DNA of 23,089 bases from Lachnospiraceae bacterium UBA7054 (GTDB taxonomy: Bacteria; Bacillota; Clostridia; Lachnospirales; Lachnospiraceae). The notes beneath the pieces were generated by a model that was not told the DNA's origin, did no database searches, and worked only from the letters and a program-made list of their open reading frames with translations. A program made the position numbers and the translations under genes. The number at the start of each line of letters is the position of its first letter. The first letter of the stretch is position 1. Below are positions 1-6,525 of the stretch, one piece after another. Location: NCBI GenBank assembly GCA_002492725.1, contig DLAF01000025.1, positions 1 to 23,089 of the forward strand, written 5' to 3'.

Positions 1-17
1 CCCATGGCGCGCAAACC

Positions 18-48
18 AAAAAAGAGGCCCCCGCAGTACGGAAGCCCC
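18..48 (-). terminator. Terminator-like hairpin after flgE
   Basis: On the minus strand, about 10 bases after the flgE stop, arms GGGGCTTCCG (48-39) and CGGGGGCCTC (33-24) pair over 10 bp with three G-T wobbles and a 5-base loop. A run of six T (23-18) follows directly. This is the form of an intrinsic terminator. In related operons more flagellar genes follow flgE, so it may end the transcript or only attenuate it. The window stops before the next gene. Confidence 0.6.
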
Positions 49-57
49 TTACTTTTA

Positions 58-2130
58 TTATCTCTTCAGGTTCACAAGCTCCTCCAGCATGGAGTCGGAG
101 GTGGTAATAATACGGCTGTTCGCCTGGAAACCACGCTGCGTGGTGATCATCTCGGTAAATTCGCCCGCCAGATCGACGTTACTCATCTCCAGGACGCCTG
201 ACTCCATGGAGCCCTCACCGTCCGAGGTGATGTCGATACCGACGCCGTCAAACTCACCGGAGTTTAAGGTCGTATTGTAGAGGTTATTTCCAACCTTTGC
301 CAGACCCGCGGCATTGGCAAACTTCGTCACCGCAATCTGTCCCAAAAGCTTAGAGAGGCCGTTGTCATAGGAAGCCCTGATCTTACCGTCCTGCGCTACC
401 TCAATACTGATCAACGCGCCTTCCTTACGGCCGCTGCCGAGATTGTTCTCACCGCCGTCGCCGTTGTCATAAGTGATCGTTGAACTCCCGCCGTTGTTGA
501 CATTGCGGATCGTCGAGAAATCGATGGAAATGTCACTAAAATGCTCCAAATTCACATTGGCGCCGGTCATATCGGTTGCGGAAGCCGCAAAATCAAGCGT
601 CACCGCATCCTGCTCCTGCTGGCCCACATAGTCAAACTTACCCGTCTTGGTATCAAACACCAGCGCGTGACCCACATAGTGCTCGACGCAGCTAACGCTG
701 GCATGACCATCCGGTGTGATATAGTTGATGGTATAAGTCAGGTCATTCTTGCTGGTCAGACCGTAAGCCCGCTGCAGAATCTCCTCCTTATTGGCATCGG
801 TATAATCCAAGCTCACACCAAACTGTCCCGATGCGGACAGGATGGAATCCTTTGTCGTCGCAAAGGTCGCCGCAAAGGTCACCGTCACCGCGTTTTTGTC
901 ATCCATGGTAAGCGCCTGAGAAATCGTCAGATCACCGCCAAGCTGGCCCAGCACATCCGCCCAATTTGGATCGCTGGTATCATCGATTGCATTAAGCTCC
1001 AACGGTTTCGGGTCATCATACGTGCCATCCGCCTTTTTCGGAGAATAATAATATTTCTTATCTTTCTCATTGAAGGTCACGCCGTACTTCTCCTGTAAAA
1101 TCTTCTGATCCAGCGTCACCGTACCGGTCATCTTAACATCCGTACCCTCGGTGATATTGCCTGCCGCCGTTGCGGGATTGGGTTCTACTACCTTCAGATC
1201 ATCCGCCATGGACATCATCACGTTATCCGAAAATCCCTTCAGGATATCGCCGTACGGATAATTCACGACAAATTTGGCAGGGTCGGTTCCTGCCGCCGGA
1301 ATATATTCCACGCTGCCGTCGGTAGGAAGGCCGTACACCTTCGTCTCCGGAATAGTCCGTTCCTGACCAAAGGTCGCAATCTGGCTGATATCGTTGACAT
1401 TGTAAACCTCCTTTAAGGATACGCCGTTGCTGTCCGTGATATCGTCAAGCTGCACATAATAGTTTCCGTCCTTGCTCAGTGAGTGGATACTGAACTTCGC
1501 CGTATAGGAGTAACCTCTCGCGTCATAAAACTGAAGCGTTCTCACCAGACCCGATGCGCTGCTGACATTGGAATCGTGCTTATCCAGAATACCGGACACA
1601 ATGCCCATGCTGGTCGCCTCTGCTGGCGCCGTCAGATTCTCCCTGTTCATCACCTGCAGAGCCGCCACGGGGCCTGATTGAATCAGGCCGGTCTCCTTAT
1701 CCACCTGCCAGCCCATCACGCGATAACCGGTGCTTGCCATAACGAGGTTACCCGCACCGTCGATTGTGAAGGAACCGTCTCTGGTAAAGAAATTCTGAGA
1801 GCCGCTGTTTACGATAAAGAAGGATTCGCCCGAAATCATGACATCCCAGGGGTTATTCGTAGACTGCGCGTAACCCTGTCTGGTGATAGCCGTATTGATG
1901 GCCGCCGTCTTGGAACCGAGACCGATCTGTCTGGCATTGATACCGCCGCGCCCGGTGTCCGCGTTCGCGCCGGATGCCGCCTGTGTCTGCTGGTAAAGCA
2001 GATCGCTGAACACCATGTTCTGCGACTTGTATGCGGTTGTGTTTACGTTTGCGATGTTGTTACCGATTACATCCATCCGGGTCTGATGGGTTTTTAACCC
2101 CGATACACCGGAAAAAAGTGATCTCATCAT
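58..2130 (-). CDS. flgE: Flagellar hook protein FlgE, large form
   Basis: FlgE polymerises outside the cell into the curved hook that joins the rod to the filament. It is exported by the flagellar type III apparatus. The 690-residue product has the rod/hook N-terminal signature at about residues 4-48 (SGLKTHQTRMDVIGNNIANV) and the matching C-terminal helix at about 643-690 (MSNVDLAGEFTEMITTQRGF), which together form the D0 core. Usual FlgE proteins have roughly 260-400 residues. The excess lies mainly at about 240-510 and looks like inserted surface domains. The only cysteine is C481. The start is the first of two adjacent ATG codons, 10 bases after AAGGAGG (2141-2147). Some hook-family proteins are named FlgF or FlgG, but position after flgD and the TIGR02530 gene favours FlgE. 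Confidence 0.95.
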   Translation of the reverse strand: MMRSLFSGVSGLKTHQTRMDVIGNNIANVNTTAYKSQNMVFSDLLYQQTQAASGANADTGRGGINARQIGLGSKTAAINTAITRQGYAQSTNNPWDVMISGESFFIVNSGSQNFFTRDGSFTIDGAGNLVMASTGYRVMGWQVDKETGLIQSGPVAALQVMNRENLTAPAEATSMGIVSGILDKHDSNVSSASGLVRTLQFYDARGYSYTAKFSIHSLSKDGNYYVQLDDITDSNGVSLKEVYNVNDISQIATFGQERTIPETKVYGLPTDGSVEYIPAAGTDPAKFVVNYPYGDILKGFSDNVMMSMADDLKVVEPNPATAAGNITEGTDVKMTGTVTLDQKILQEKYGVTFNEKDKKYYYSPKKADGTYDDPKPLELNAIDDTSDPNWADVLGQLGGDLTISQALTMDDKNAVTVTFAATFATTKDSILSASGQFGVSLDYTDANKEEILQRAYGLTSKNDLTYTINYITPDGHASVSCVEHYVGHALVFDTKTGKFDYVGQQEQDAVTLDFAASATDMTGANVNLEHFSDISIDFSTIRNVNNGGSSTITYDNGDGGENNLGSGRKEGALISIEVAQDGKIRASYDNGLSKLLGQIAVTKFANAAGLAKVGNNLYNTTLNSGEFDGVGIDITSDGEGSMESGVLEMSNVDLAGEFTEMITTQRGFQANSRIITTSDSMLEELVNLKR

Positions 2131-2161
2131 AGTGAAATGACCTCCTTCTGTTTGGAACCGT

Positions 2162-2187
2162 CTGTCCTCTCTGTCAGTCGAGGACGG
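2162..2187 (-). other. Small intercistronic hairpin before flgE
   Basis: The 79-base gap before flgE holds an inverted repeat, CTGTCCTC (2162-2169) and GAGGACGG (2180-2187) on the plus strand, with a 10-base loop. In the minus-strand RNA the core GTCCTC/GAGGAC pairs and one outer C-A pair is lost. An alternative pairing ACCGTC/GACGGT is also possible. No T-run follows, so it is not a terminator. It could be an mRNA processing or stability element ahead of the highly needed hook gene; that is inference. Confidence 0.35.
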
Positions 2188-2209
2188 TAAGCCTCCTGTA
2201 AGGTCCGGC

Positions 2210-2614
2210 TTATATAATGACTGCTCCGTCTATGTTTGTGAATACGTTTTCATTGGCTTCCGTCTGATCCATCGCCGTGATGACCGTCTGATTCGGCACA
2301 CTCACGATAAATGCGAGAGAATCCACCATGACCAATGATTCCTTTATTCCCTTCGCTGAGGCTTTTGTTGCTCCCAGGTTCAGGCGTTCCACCTGTTCCT
2401 TCGTCAGCTCAATATTTCTGTCCGTCAGGCGGTTTGCCGCATGTTTGGAGAATCTGACTTCTCCGCGTTGTTCCATGCCGTCCGTCTTCTTTGACAGAAT
2501 ATCCTGAAAGCTGATGCCTCCCGGTGCAGGCGCTCCGTCCCTGGATCTGCCTGTCTTTAAATATTGATCCTGAAGCTGCTCTATCGAAGGGAAAGAACTG
2601 CCTTGAATCTTCAT
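2210..2614 (-). CDS. Flagellar operon protein of TIGR02530 type, function unknown
   Basis: This 134-residue protein sits between flgD and flgE, the usual place of the TIGR02530 family of small flagellar operon proteins, whose molecular role is not known. The N-terminal 50 residues are polar and probably flexible. The conserved part runs from about residue 53 (VRFSKHAANRLTDRNIELTK) to the end and includes a predicted helical start followed by beta-rich sequence (SLVMVDSLAFIVSVPNQTVI). No signal peptide or membrane segment is visible. Start ATG is preceded by GGGAGGA at suitable distance. Its fixed place next to the hook cap and hook genes suggests a part in hook assembly, but this is context only. 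Confidence 0.85.
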   Translation of the reverse strand: MKIQGSSFPSIEQLQDQYLKTGRSRDGAPAPGGISFQDILSKKTDGMEQRGEVRFSKHAANRLTDRNIELTKEQVERLNLGATKASAKGIKESLVMVDSLAFIVSVPNQTVITAMDQTEANENVFTNIDGAVII

Positions 2615-2650
2615 ACTCTCTCCTCCCTGAGATAATCGCTTCCCTGCGGC

Positions 2651-3355
2651 TTACTTGTCGCCGTCGTTTTCCCCGTCATCACTGTCTGCGCCGCTTTCCT
2701 TATCAGCCTCGGCAATCGCCACCAGATCCTTCATCTTCTGTATAGCCTTCGCCATCTTTTCAATCTGCTCATCGCTTAAGAAGCCCTTCTGGTAATCGTT
2801 CATGCCATTGTATATCTCTTCAAGCTTCTCCACATTCTCGCGATCCGCGATTGTCATCTTGTCAGGTGTCGGCACCTTGTTGAGAATATTCAGGAAATCA
2901 GCTGCCAGCTTGTAAGCCTCCAGGTAAGTGGGATCTGCCACGGTATCAAGATCGTCCATGGAATAAAGATCGCCGTTTACGGACAAATAAGCCTTGTTGC
3001 CCTCATAAACCACATAGTCCACATTTCCCTGTACGGTGGTTTCTCTGCCCTGAGAATCTTTCACCTTCAAAAGAACTGTCTCACCCACCAGACTCGATGC
3101 CCGGAAAAGATCCATCGATGCGCTCATATTCTGCATCTGCTCCAGCTCCGAGAAAGTCGCGTACTGTGAAATGTACTCTGTGTTTGAAGTAGGCTCCAAC
3201 GGATCCTGATACTTCATCTGTGCCACCAGAAGCTGCAGGAACGCATCTTTGTCCAGTGTGTTTCCGCCCTTGAGCTTCTCCTTGGCCTTCGCCAGGGATG
3301 CAGCGGAATTGGAATCCACAAATTTACCGTTTTCTACTTGCTGTACTACTCCCAT
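2651..3355 (-). CDS. flgD: Flagellar hook capping protein FlgD with unusual helical C-terminus
   Basis: FlgD caps the growing hook and guides FlgE assembly outside the cell. Residues about 33-90 carry the conserved FlgD N-terminal region with DKDAFLQLLVAQMKYQDPLE and ISQYATFSELEQMQNM. Residues 90-138 are short beta-type sequence. The rest departs from the family. Instead of the usual Tudor/Ig-like C-terminal domain, residues about 142-217 look all-helical, with the pattern TIADRENVEKLEEIYNGMND then YQKGFL, similar to helical repeats of Gram-positive surface proteins. A very acidic tail follows (220-234). The gene follows fliK by 27 bases and has AAAGGAG before its ATG. Identity is firm; the nature of the C-terminal module is inference. 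Confidence 0.93.
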   Translation of the reverse strand: MGVVQQVENGKFVDSNSAASLAKAKEKLKGGNTLDKDAFLQLLVAQMKYQDPLEPTSNTEYISQYATFSELEQMQNMSASMDLFRASSLVGETVLLKVKDSQGRETTVQGNVDYVVYEGNKAYLSVNGDLYSMDDLDTVADPTYLEAYKLAADFLNILNKVPTPDKMTIADRENVEKLEEIYNGMNDYQKGFLSDEQIEKMAKAIQKMKDLVAIAEADKESGADSDDGENDGDK

Positions 3356-3382
3356 GCTTTCACTCCTTTCTGCCTGCGTTAT

Positions 3383-4951
3383 CTATGCGGTATAATCTAC
3401 CGTACCGCCGTTTGCCTGCATCATTTCCACCGCAATTCGCTCCGAATCGTCGAGATTCTCAAAACCATCCTCTTCCATCTCGTCGAGATTTAAGTTGATC
3501 CTTCTCGTACCCTTCTTCGCGTTCTCGCCGTTTTGATCCGCCGTATCCCGCTCACCACCGTACTGCTCACCGTAAGAATGGTTCGCCACAGTGACCTCGA
3601 CAGCTTCCACCTTGATACCCTGCTCCTCAAACTGCTGTTTCAGCTGGATCATCTGGGTCTCCAATACTGCCTTTACGGTTTCATTCTGTGCGGTAAACTG
3701 TGCCGTAATAACGCCGTCCTTCGCCGCAAGTTGTACATGCACCGTGCCCAGGCTTGCGGGATGCAGCTGCATCTCCAGCTCCTGTGTCTCAGGCTTGATG
3801 TTAATTTTCATGTACTCCACGATCTGATCCATGATCTGATTCGTCTCGGACTGTGTGTATACCGGCTGCTCCGCCGGCGCTTCCACCTCTCCGGTCCGTT
3901 CCGTAAGGTGCTGTAACATCGCACTTCCTGCAGACTGTTCTCCCGTCTGGGAGCCCTCCTGTCTATGCTGTTCCTCGCCAATGCCACTCTTCTTTGCAAC
4001 GGGCTCGGTCTCGGATTCCGCCGTCTGTGTCACCTGTTCGTTCACGTGCTTTTCACCGCTTGCATCGTCCACCGTCACCTTAATCTGTACGGTGCCGCCG
4101 TCCTTTGCCACGGATACCGCATAATCCTTCATGCCTTCCACGCTCACATCGGGCTTATCTCCCACAGGCATCTGCACCTCAGGCTGCACGTCTGCCGGTT
4201 CCTCCTTCGCTTCGCTCATGTCGGCTACCAGCTTCTCCAACTCCTCCGGCGTAAGTCCCAGTTCCTCCTGTAAGGCACCCAGGGTCTCCTTCACCGAAGC
4301 GAAAAGCTCCTGCAGATTGCCGTAGAGCGTCTCGTCCGTCACCAGCGCCAGCTCATCCGTGGTCTCCGAAAGCTGCAATAACAGCTGTTTTAGATTCTCC
4401 GGTTGAAACAGATCCACTGCCGTAAGTCCCAGGATCTCCATGGCTTCCTCCACTTTCTCAAGCGGAATCTGCATCACATCGGCGATCTCGGCAACAAGCT
4501 CTTTCGCCGCTTCCTCCACGGTTTCCTGCGTCGCAGCGTCTGCCTTTCCGGCATCCTGCGTCTCAGTGACCGCCTCGCCTTTTTCTCCTTCGGTGGTCTT
4601 ATCCTGCGTACCGTCGGCCGCAGTCTTCGCCTCCTCAGAGTCTTTCGTTCCCGCGGTCTGCTCCGTGCCATCCTGCTTTGCCGCATCCTTTTGCTGTACA
4701 GTCTCCTGCGCCTTATTCGCTGTCTGTTCCGCTTTTTCCGGAACCATCTGCGTTTTTTCCGCCGCCGGCTGCACTGTCTGCTTTTGCGTCTGCGCCGATG
4801 CCTGAGATTTCTGCATGTTCGCCAGCTGATCGCCCATCTTTGTCATGAGCTTATCAAAGCGTTCCTGCACGAAATCATCCGTTTTGGCCACGGCCTGACT
4901 GCCCTGCACTGCGCCAAAAGACGACAGGGCTTTTACATTGTCTACCGTCAT
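3383..4951 (-). CDS. fliK: Flagellar hook-length control protein FliK
   Basis: FliK is the exported molecular ruler that measures the hook and switches export specificity through FlhB. The 522-residue product has the usual two parts. The N-terminal half is low in complexity and rich in Ala, Glu, Gln, Lys and Thr, as expected for an extended ruler. The Flg_hook C-terminal domain lies at about residues 378-455 and contains LEMQLHPASLGTVHVQLAAK and a Gln-rich helix (LETQMIQLKQQFEEQGIKVE). A 67-residue charged tail follows. Sequence in the ruler varies widely in the family, so assignment rests on the C-terminal domain and on position before flgD. Start ATG follows AAAGGAGG. The gene is preceded by an unusually long 176-base gap with a large inverted repeat and a possible internal promoter. 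Confidence 0.93.
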   Translation of the reverse strand: MTVDNVKALSSFGAVQGSQAVAKTDDFVQERFDKLMTKMGDQLANMQKSQASAQTQKQTVQPAAEKTQMVPEKAEQTANKAQETVQQKDAAKQDGTEQTAGTKDSEEAKTAADGTQDKTTEGEKGEAVTETQDAGKADAATQETVEEAAKELVAEIADVMQIPLEKVEEAMEILGLTAVDLFQPENLKQLLLQLSETTDELALVTDETLYGNLQELFASVKETLGALQEELGLTPEELEKLVADMSEAKEEPADVQPEVQMPVGDKPDVSVEGMKDYAVSVAKDGGTVQIKVTVDDASGEKHVNEQVTQTAESETEPVAKKSGIGEEQHRQEGSQTGEQSAGSAMLQHLTERTGEVEAPAEQPVYTQSETNQIMDQIVEYMKINIKPETQELEMQLHPASLGTVHVQLAAKDGVITAQFTAQNETVKAVLETQMIQLKQQFEEQGIKVEAVEVTVANHSYGEQYGGERDTADQNGENAKKGTRRINLNLDEMEEDGFENLDDSERIAVEMMQANGGTVDYTA

Positions 4952-4997
4952 TCCTGCTCTTTCCTCCTTTCTGTAGTTTTCAAGGTTCTGTGCATCT

Positions 4998-5031
4998 ATA
5001 TATAACGCATGTTATTGCATGCGATATATAT
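4998..5031 (-). repeat. 14-base inverted repeat upstream of fliK
   Basis: Arms ATATATAACGCATG (4998-5011) and CATGCGATATATAT (5018-5031) pair with one mismatch around a 6-base loop. The core CGCATG/CATGCG is perfect. It lies about 46 bases upstream of the fliK ATG within the ylxF-fliK gap. No T-run follows on either strand, so it is not a standard terminator. It may be an operator for a dimeric regulator or an RNA processing or stability hairpin. Confidence 0.7.
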
Positions 5032-5085
5032 CTTTGTAAACGCTTCTTACTTTATATCGGCTCACTTTCGCCGCCCATAAAGCGA

Positions 5086-5113
5086 TTTTTACAAAAAACA
5101 ATAAATATTACAA
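5086..5113 (-). promoter_or_regulatory. Possible internal promoter for fliK-flgD-flgE
   Basis: On the minus strand TTGTAA (5113-5108) is followed after 16 bases by TAAAAA (5091-5086). The same -35 hexamer and the same spacer length occur in the flgB promoter, where the -10 is a perfect TATAAT. Here the -10 is weak (4 of 6). The 176-base gap 4952-5127 is long for this operon, which makes a regulatory element plausible. Confidence 0.3.
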
Positions 5114-5127
5114 GTGTTATTAATTTT

Positions 5128-6015
5128 TTATTGATCGGGATCCATGATCCGGGTCAGCCTGGCCGCAGTATCCGCATCCATCGCACCCAAAATATTACCC
5201 CTGTCTTTCGAGCTCATCTGATCAAGAATCTTTGCCGCCAGATCCAGATCGTCCGTCATCGCTTCAAAAATCTTCGCAGCCTGTGCGGGCTTCATCTCCG
5301 CATAGGCCTGGGCATAATCCTGAATTTCCTGATCCGCCTCCACCTGTTCAACCACCTGCTTATACAGATACTCTGCCGTGGTTGGATCTATCGTCTGGTA
5401 ATATTTCTGATACTCCTCAGGGCCCGGTCCTTTGTCGGCGTAGATTACTTCTTCATAAAACTCCGTCTTAATACGCTCAAACTCTACCTGCGCATCCTCA
5501 AATGTCTGAAGCCGTTCGATCTCCGCACGAAGCTGTGCCAGTTCCTCCGAATCTACCGTGCTGGCCGCCTGCGCGTCCTCAAGCTGCAATTCCAGCTCCT
5601 TGATGTAATCGACTGCCTCCCGCAGGCTCGTGTAGCCGCCATAGGATTCCTCATCGTCTGTCGTCACCGTCGTGTCGGAAGGCAGGATCTTGTTGACTAC
5701 CGGCACATCCTTTAAAACAGGCGCAAGCACGCCGGAGCCGAAGCCGCCCACATCCAGCTTAATGAGCAAGCAGAGGATCGCCACCCAGATCACAACAATA
5801 ACAACCGTTACCAAAAATACGGAAACGCCTCCGGCCTCCTCGTCTTCAGAAAGCTTTGCCTCCTGTTCGGATATCTCCTTGGCACGCTGTTTGGCCTCCT
5901 TCTTCTGGGCCTTTCGGTCGCTCTTGATCTTGTTACGCTCGTCCTTTAATCTCTTTTTTTCCGCTTTTTTATCAATGGGCGGTTCCATCCCCATATTCAT
6001 TGCTTCCGCTGCCAT
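5128..6015 (-). CDS. ylxF: YlxF/MotE-type membrane protein of the flagellar operon
   Basis: The gene lies between fliJ and fliK, the place of ylxF in Bacillus and of MotE-like chaperones elsewhere. MotE helps the stator protein MotC in rhizobia; the role in Firmicutes is not settled. The 295-residue product has a very basic N-terminus (14-54), one membrane segment at about 64-86 (VSVFLVTVVIVVIWVAILCL), a likely coiled coil at about 128-190, and a C-terminal helical region at about 238-291 that resembles the MgtE-N/FliG-like fold (MKPAQAAKIFEAM, AAKILDQMSSKDRGNILGAM). It is longer than Bacillus YlxF, which has about 200 residues. The start overlaps fliJ by 44 bases; AAAGG lies about 9 bases before this ATG, while the later in-frame ATGs have weaker sites. 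Confidence 0.82.
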   Translation of the reverse strand: MAAEAMNMGMEPPIDKKAEKKRLKDERNKIKSDRKAQKKEAKQRAKEISEQEAKLSEDEEAGGVSVFLVTVVIVVIWVAILCLLIKLDVGGFGSGVLAPVLKDVPVVNKILPSDTTVTTDDEESYGGYTSLREAVDYIKELELQLEDAQAASTVDSEELAQLRAEIERLQTFEDAQVEFERIKTEFYEEVIYADKGPGPEEYQKYYQTIDPTTAEYLYKQVVEQVEADQEIQDYAQAYAEMKPAQAAKIFEAMTDDLDLAAKILDQMSSKDRGNILGAMDADTAARLTRIMDPDQ

Positions 6016-6469
6016 CTTCGTTTTCCTTTCCTCGCTGCCCGTAGGTATAGCTTGTAAGTTCGTCCACGATCTTGGCTTCTGCCTTCTTTTCGTCCTCCAA
6101 AAACTGAAGCAGGGCCTTTTCCTTCAGCTTTTCGTGCATCTTGCGCTCCTGCATGATCTCTGTCAGCTTTGCCCGCGCAAGTTCGAGCGCTTCTGCCGCC
6201 CGCATCACCTCAAACTGCTGCACCGTGATCAGCTCATCCATCACAAGAAGGGCATTGCGGTTGTCACGCAGATCCGTAACACTTACCGACTTTTCCCGCA
6301 TCCGCCTGCCCTCTTCAAAATATGCTTCCTTCCTGTCAAACAGAGTCTGCTGTTTCTCTTCTTCCTCCTGCAGCCGCATCTGCGCCCTGCCGACCTCGAG
6401 TTTAGCCTGCGTCTCAAGCTGATACTTAATATTCAGGATGCTCTGCATCCTGTATCTGAATCTCGCCAT
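5972..6469 (-). CDS. fliJ: Flagellar export chaperone FliJ
   Basis: FliJ is a cytoplasmic coiled-coil protein that works with FliH and FliI and links the ATPase to the FlhA export gate. The 165-residue product is almost entirely predicted helix, rich in Glu, Arg, Lys and Gln, and starts with the family-type MARFRYRMQSILNIKYQLET. The length is near the usual 145-165. It follows fliI by 51 bases and its end overlaps ylxF by 44 bases, which suggests coupled translation. Start ATG follows GAGGAG by about 10 bases. FliJ sequences diverge strongly, so order and composition carry much of the assignment. Confidence 0.9.
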   Translation of the reverse strand: MARFRYRMQSILNIKYQLETQAKLEVGRAQMRLQEEEEKQQTLFDRKEAYFEEGRRMREKSVSVTDLRDNRNALLVMDELITVQQFEVMRAAEALELARAKLTEIMQERKMHEKLKEKALLQFLEDEKKAEAKIVDELTSYTYGQRGKENEDGSGSNEYGDGTAH

Positions 6470-6491
6470 GGCCGGTCAACTCCTCACTCCA

Positions 6492-6525
6492 CGTAACAGC
6501 ATAAGCCCGCGGCTTTTTCGTTACG
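6492..6525 (-). other. Two-tier hairpin at the fliI-fliJ junction
   Basis: Outer arms CGTAAC (6492-6497) and GTTACG (6520-6525) enclose inner arms AAGCC (6503-6507) and GGCTT (6511-6515) with a 3-base loop. The structure overlaps the fliI stop and ends just before the fliJ ribosome binding site. It lacks a downstream T-run in the sense direction. It may tune coupling between the genes or mark an RNA processing site. Confidence 0.35.

Noticed and set aside
4952..5127. Riboswitch (for example for cyclic di-GMP) before fliK
   Set aside because: I could not find the conserved core of either cyclic di-GMP class; only a hairpin and promoter-like words are visible.
5128..5300. MgtE magnesium transporter
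   Set aside because: Only a short MgtE-N-like helical region is present, with a single membrane segment; the place in the operon fits YlxF/MotE.
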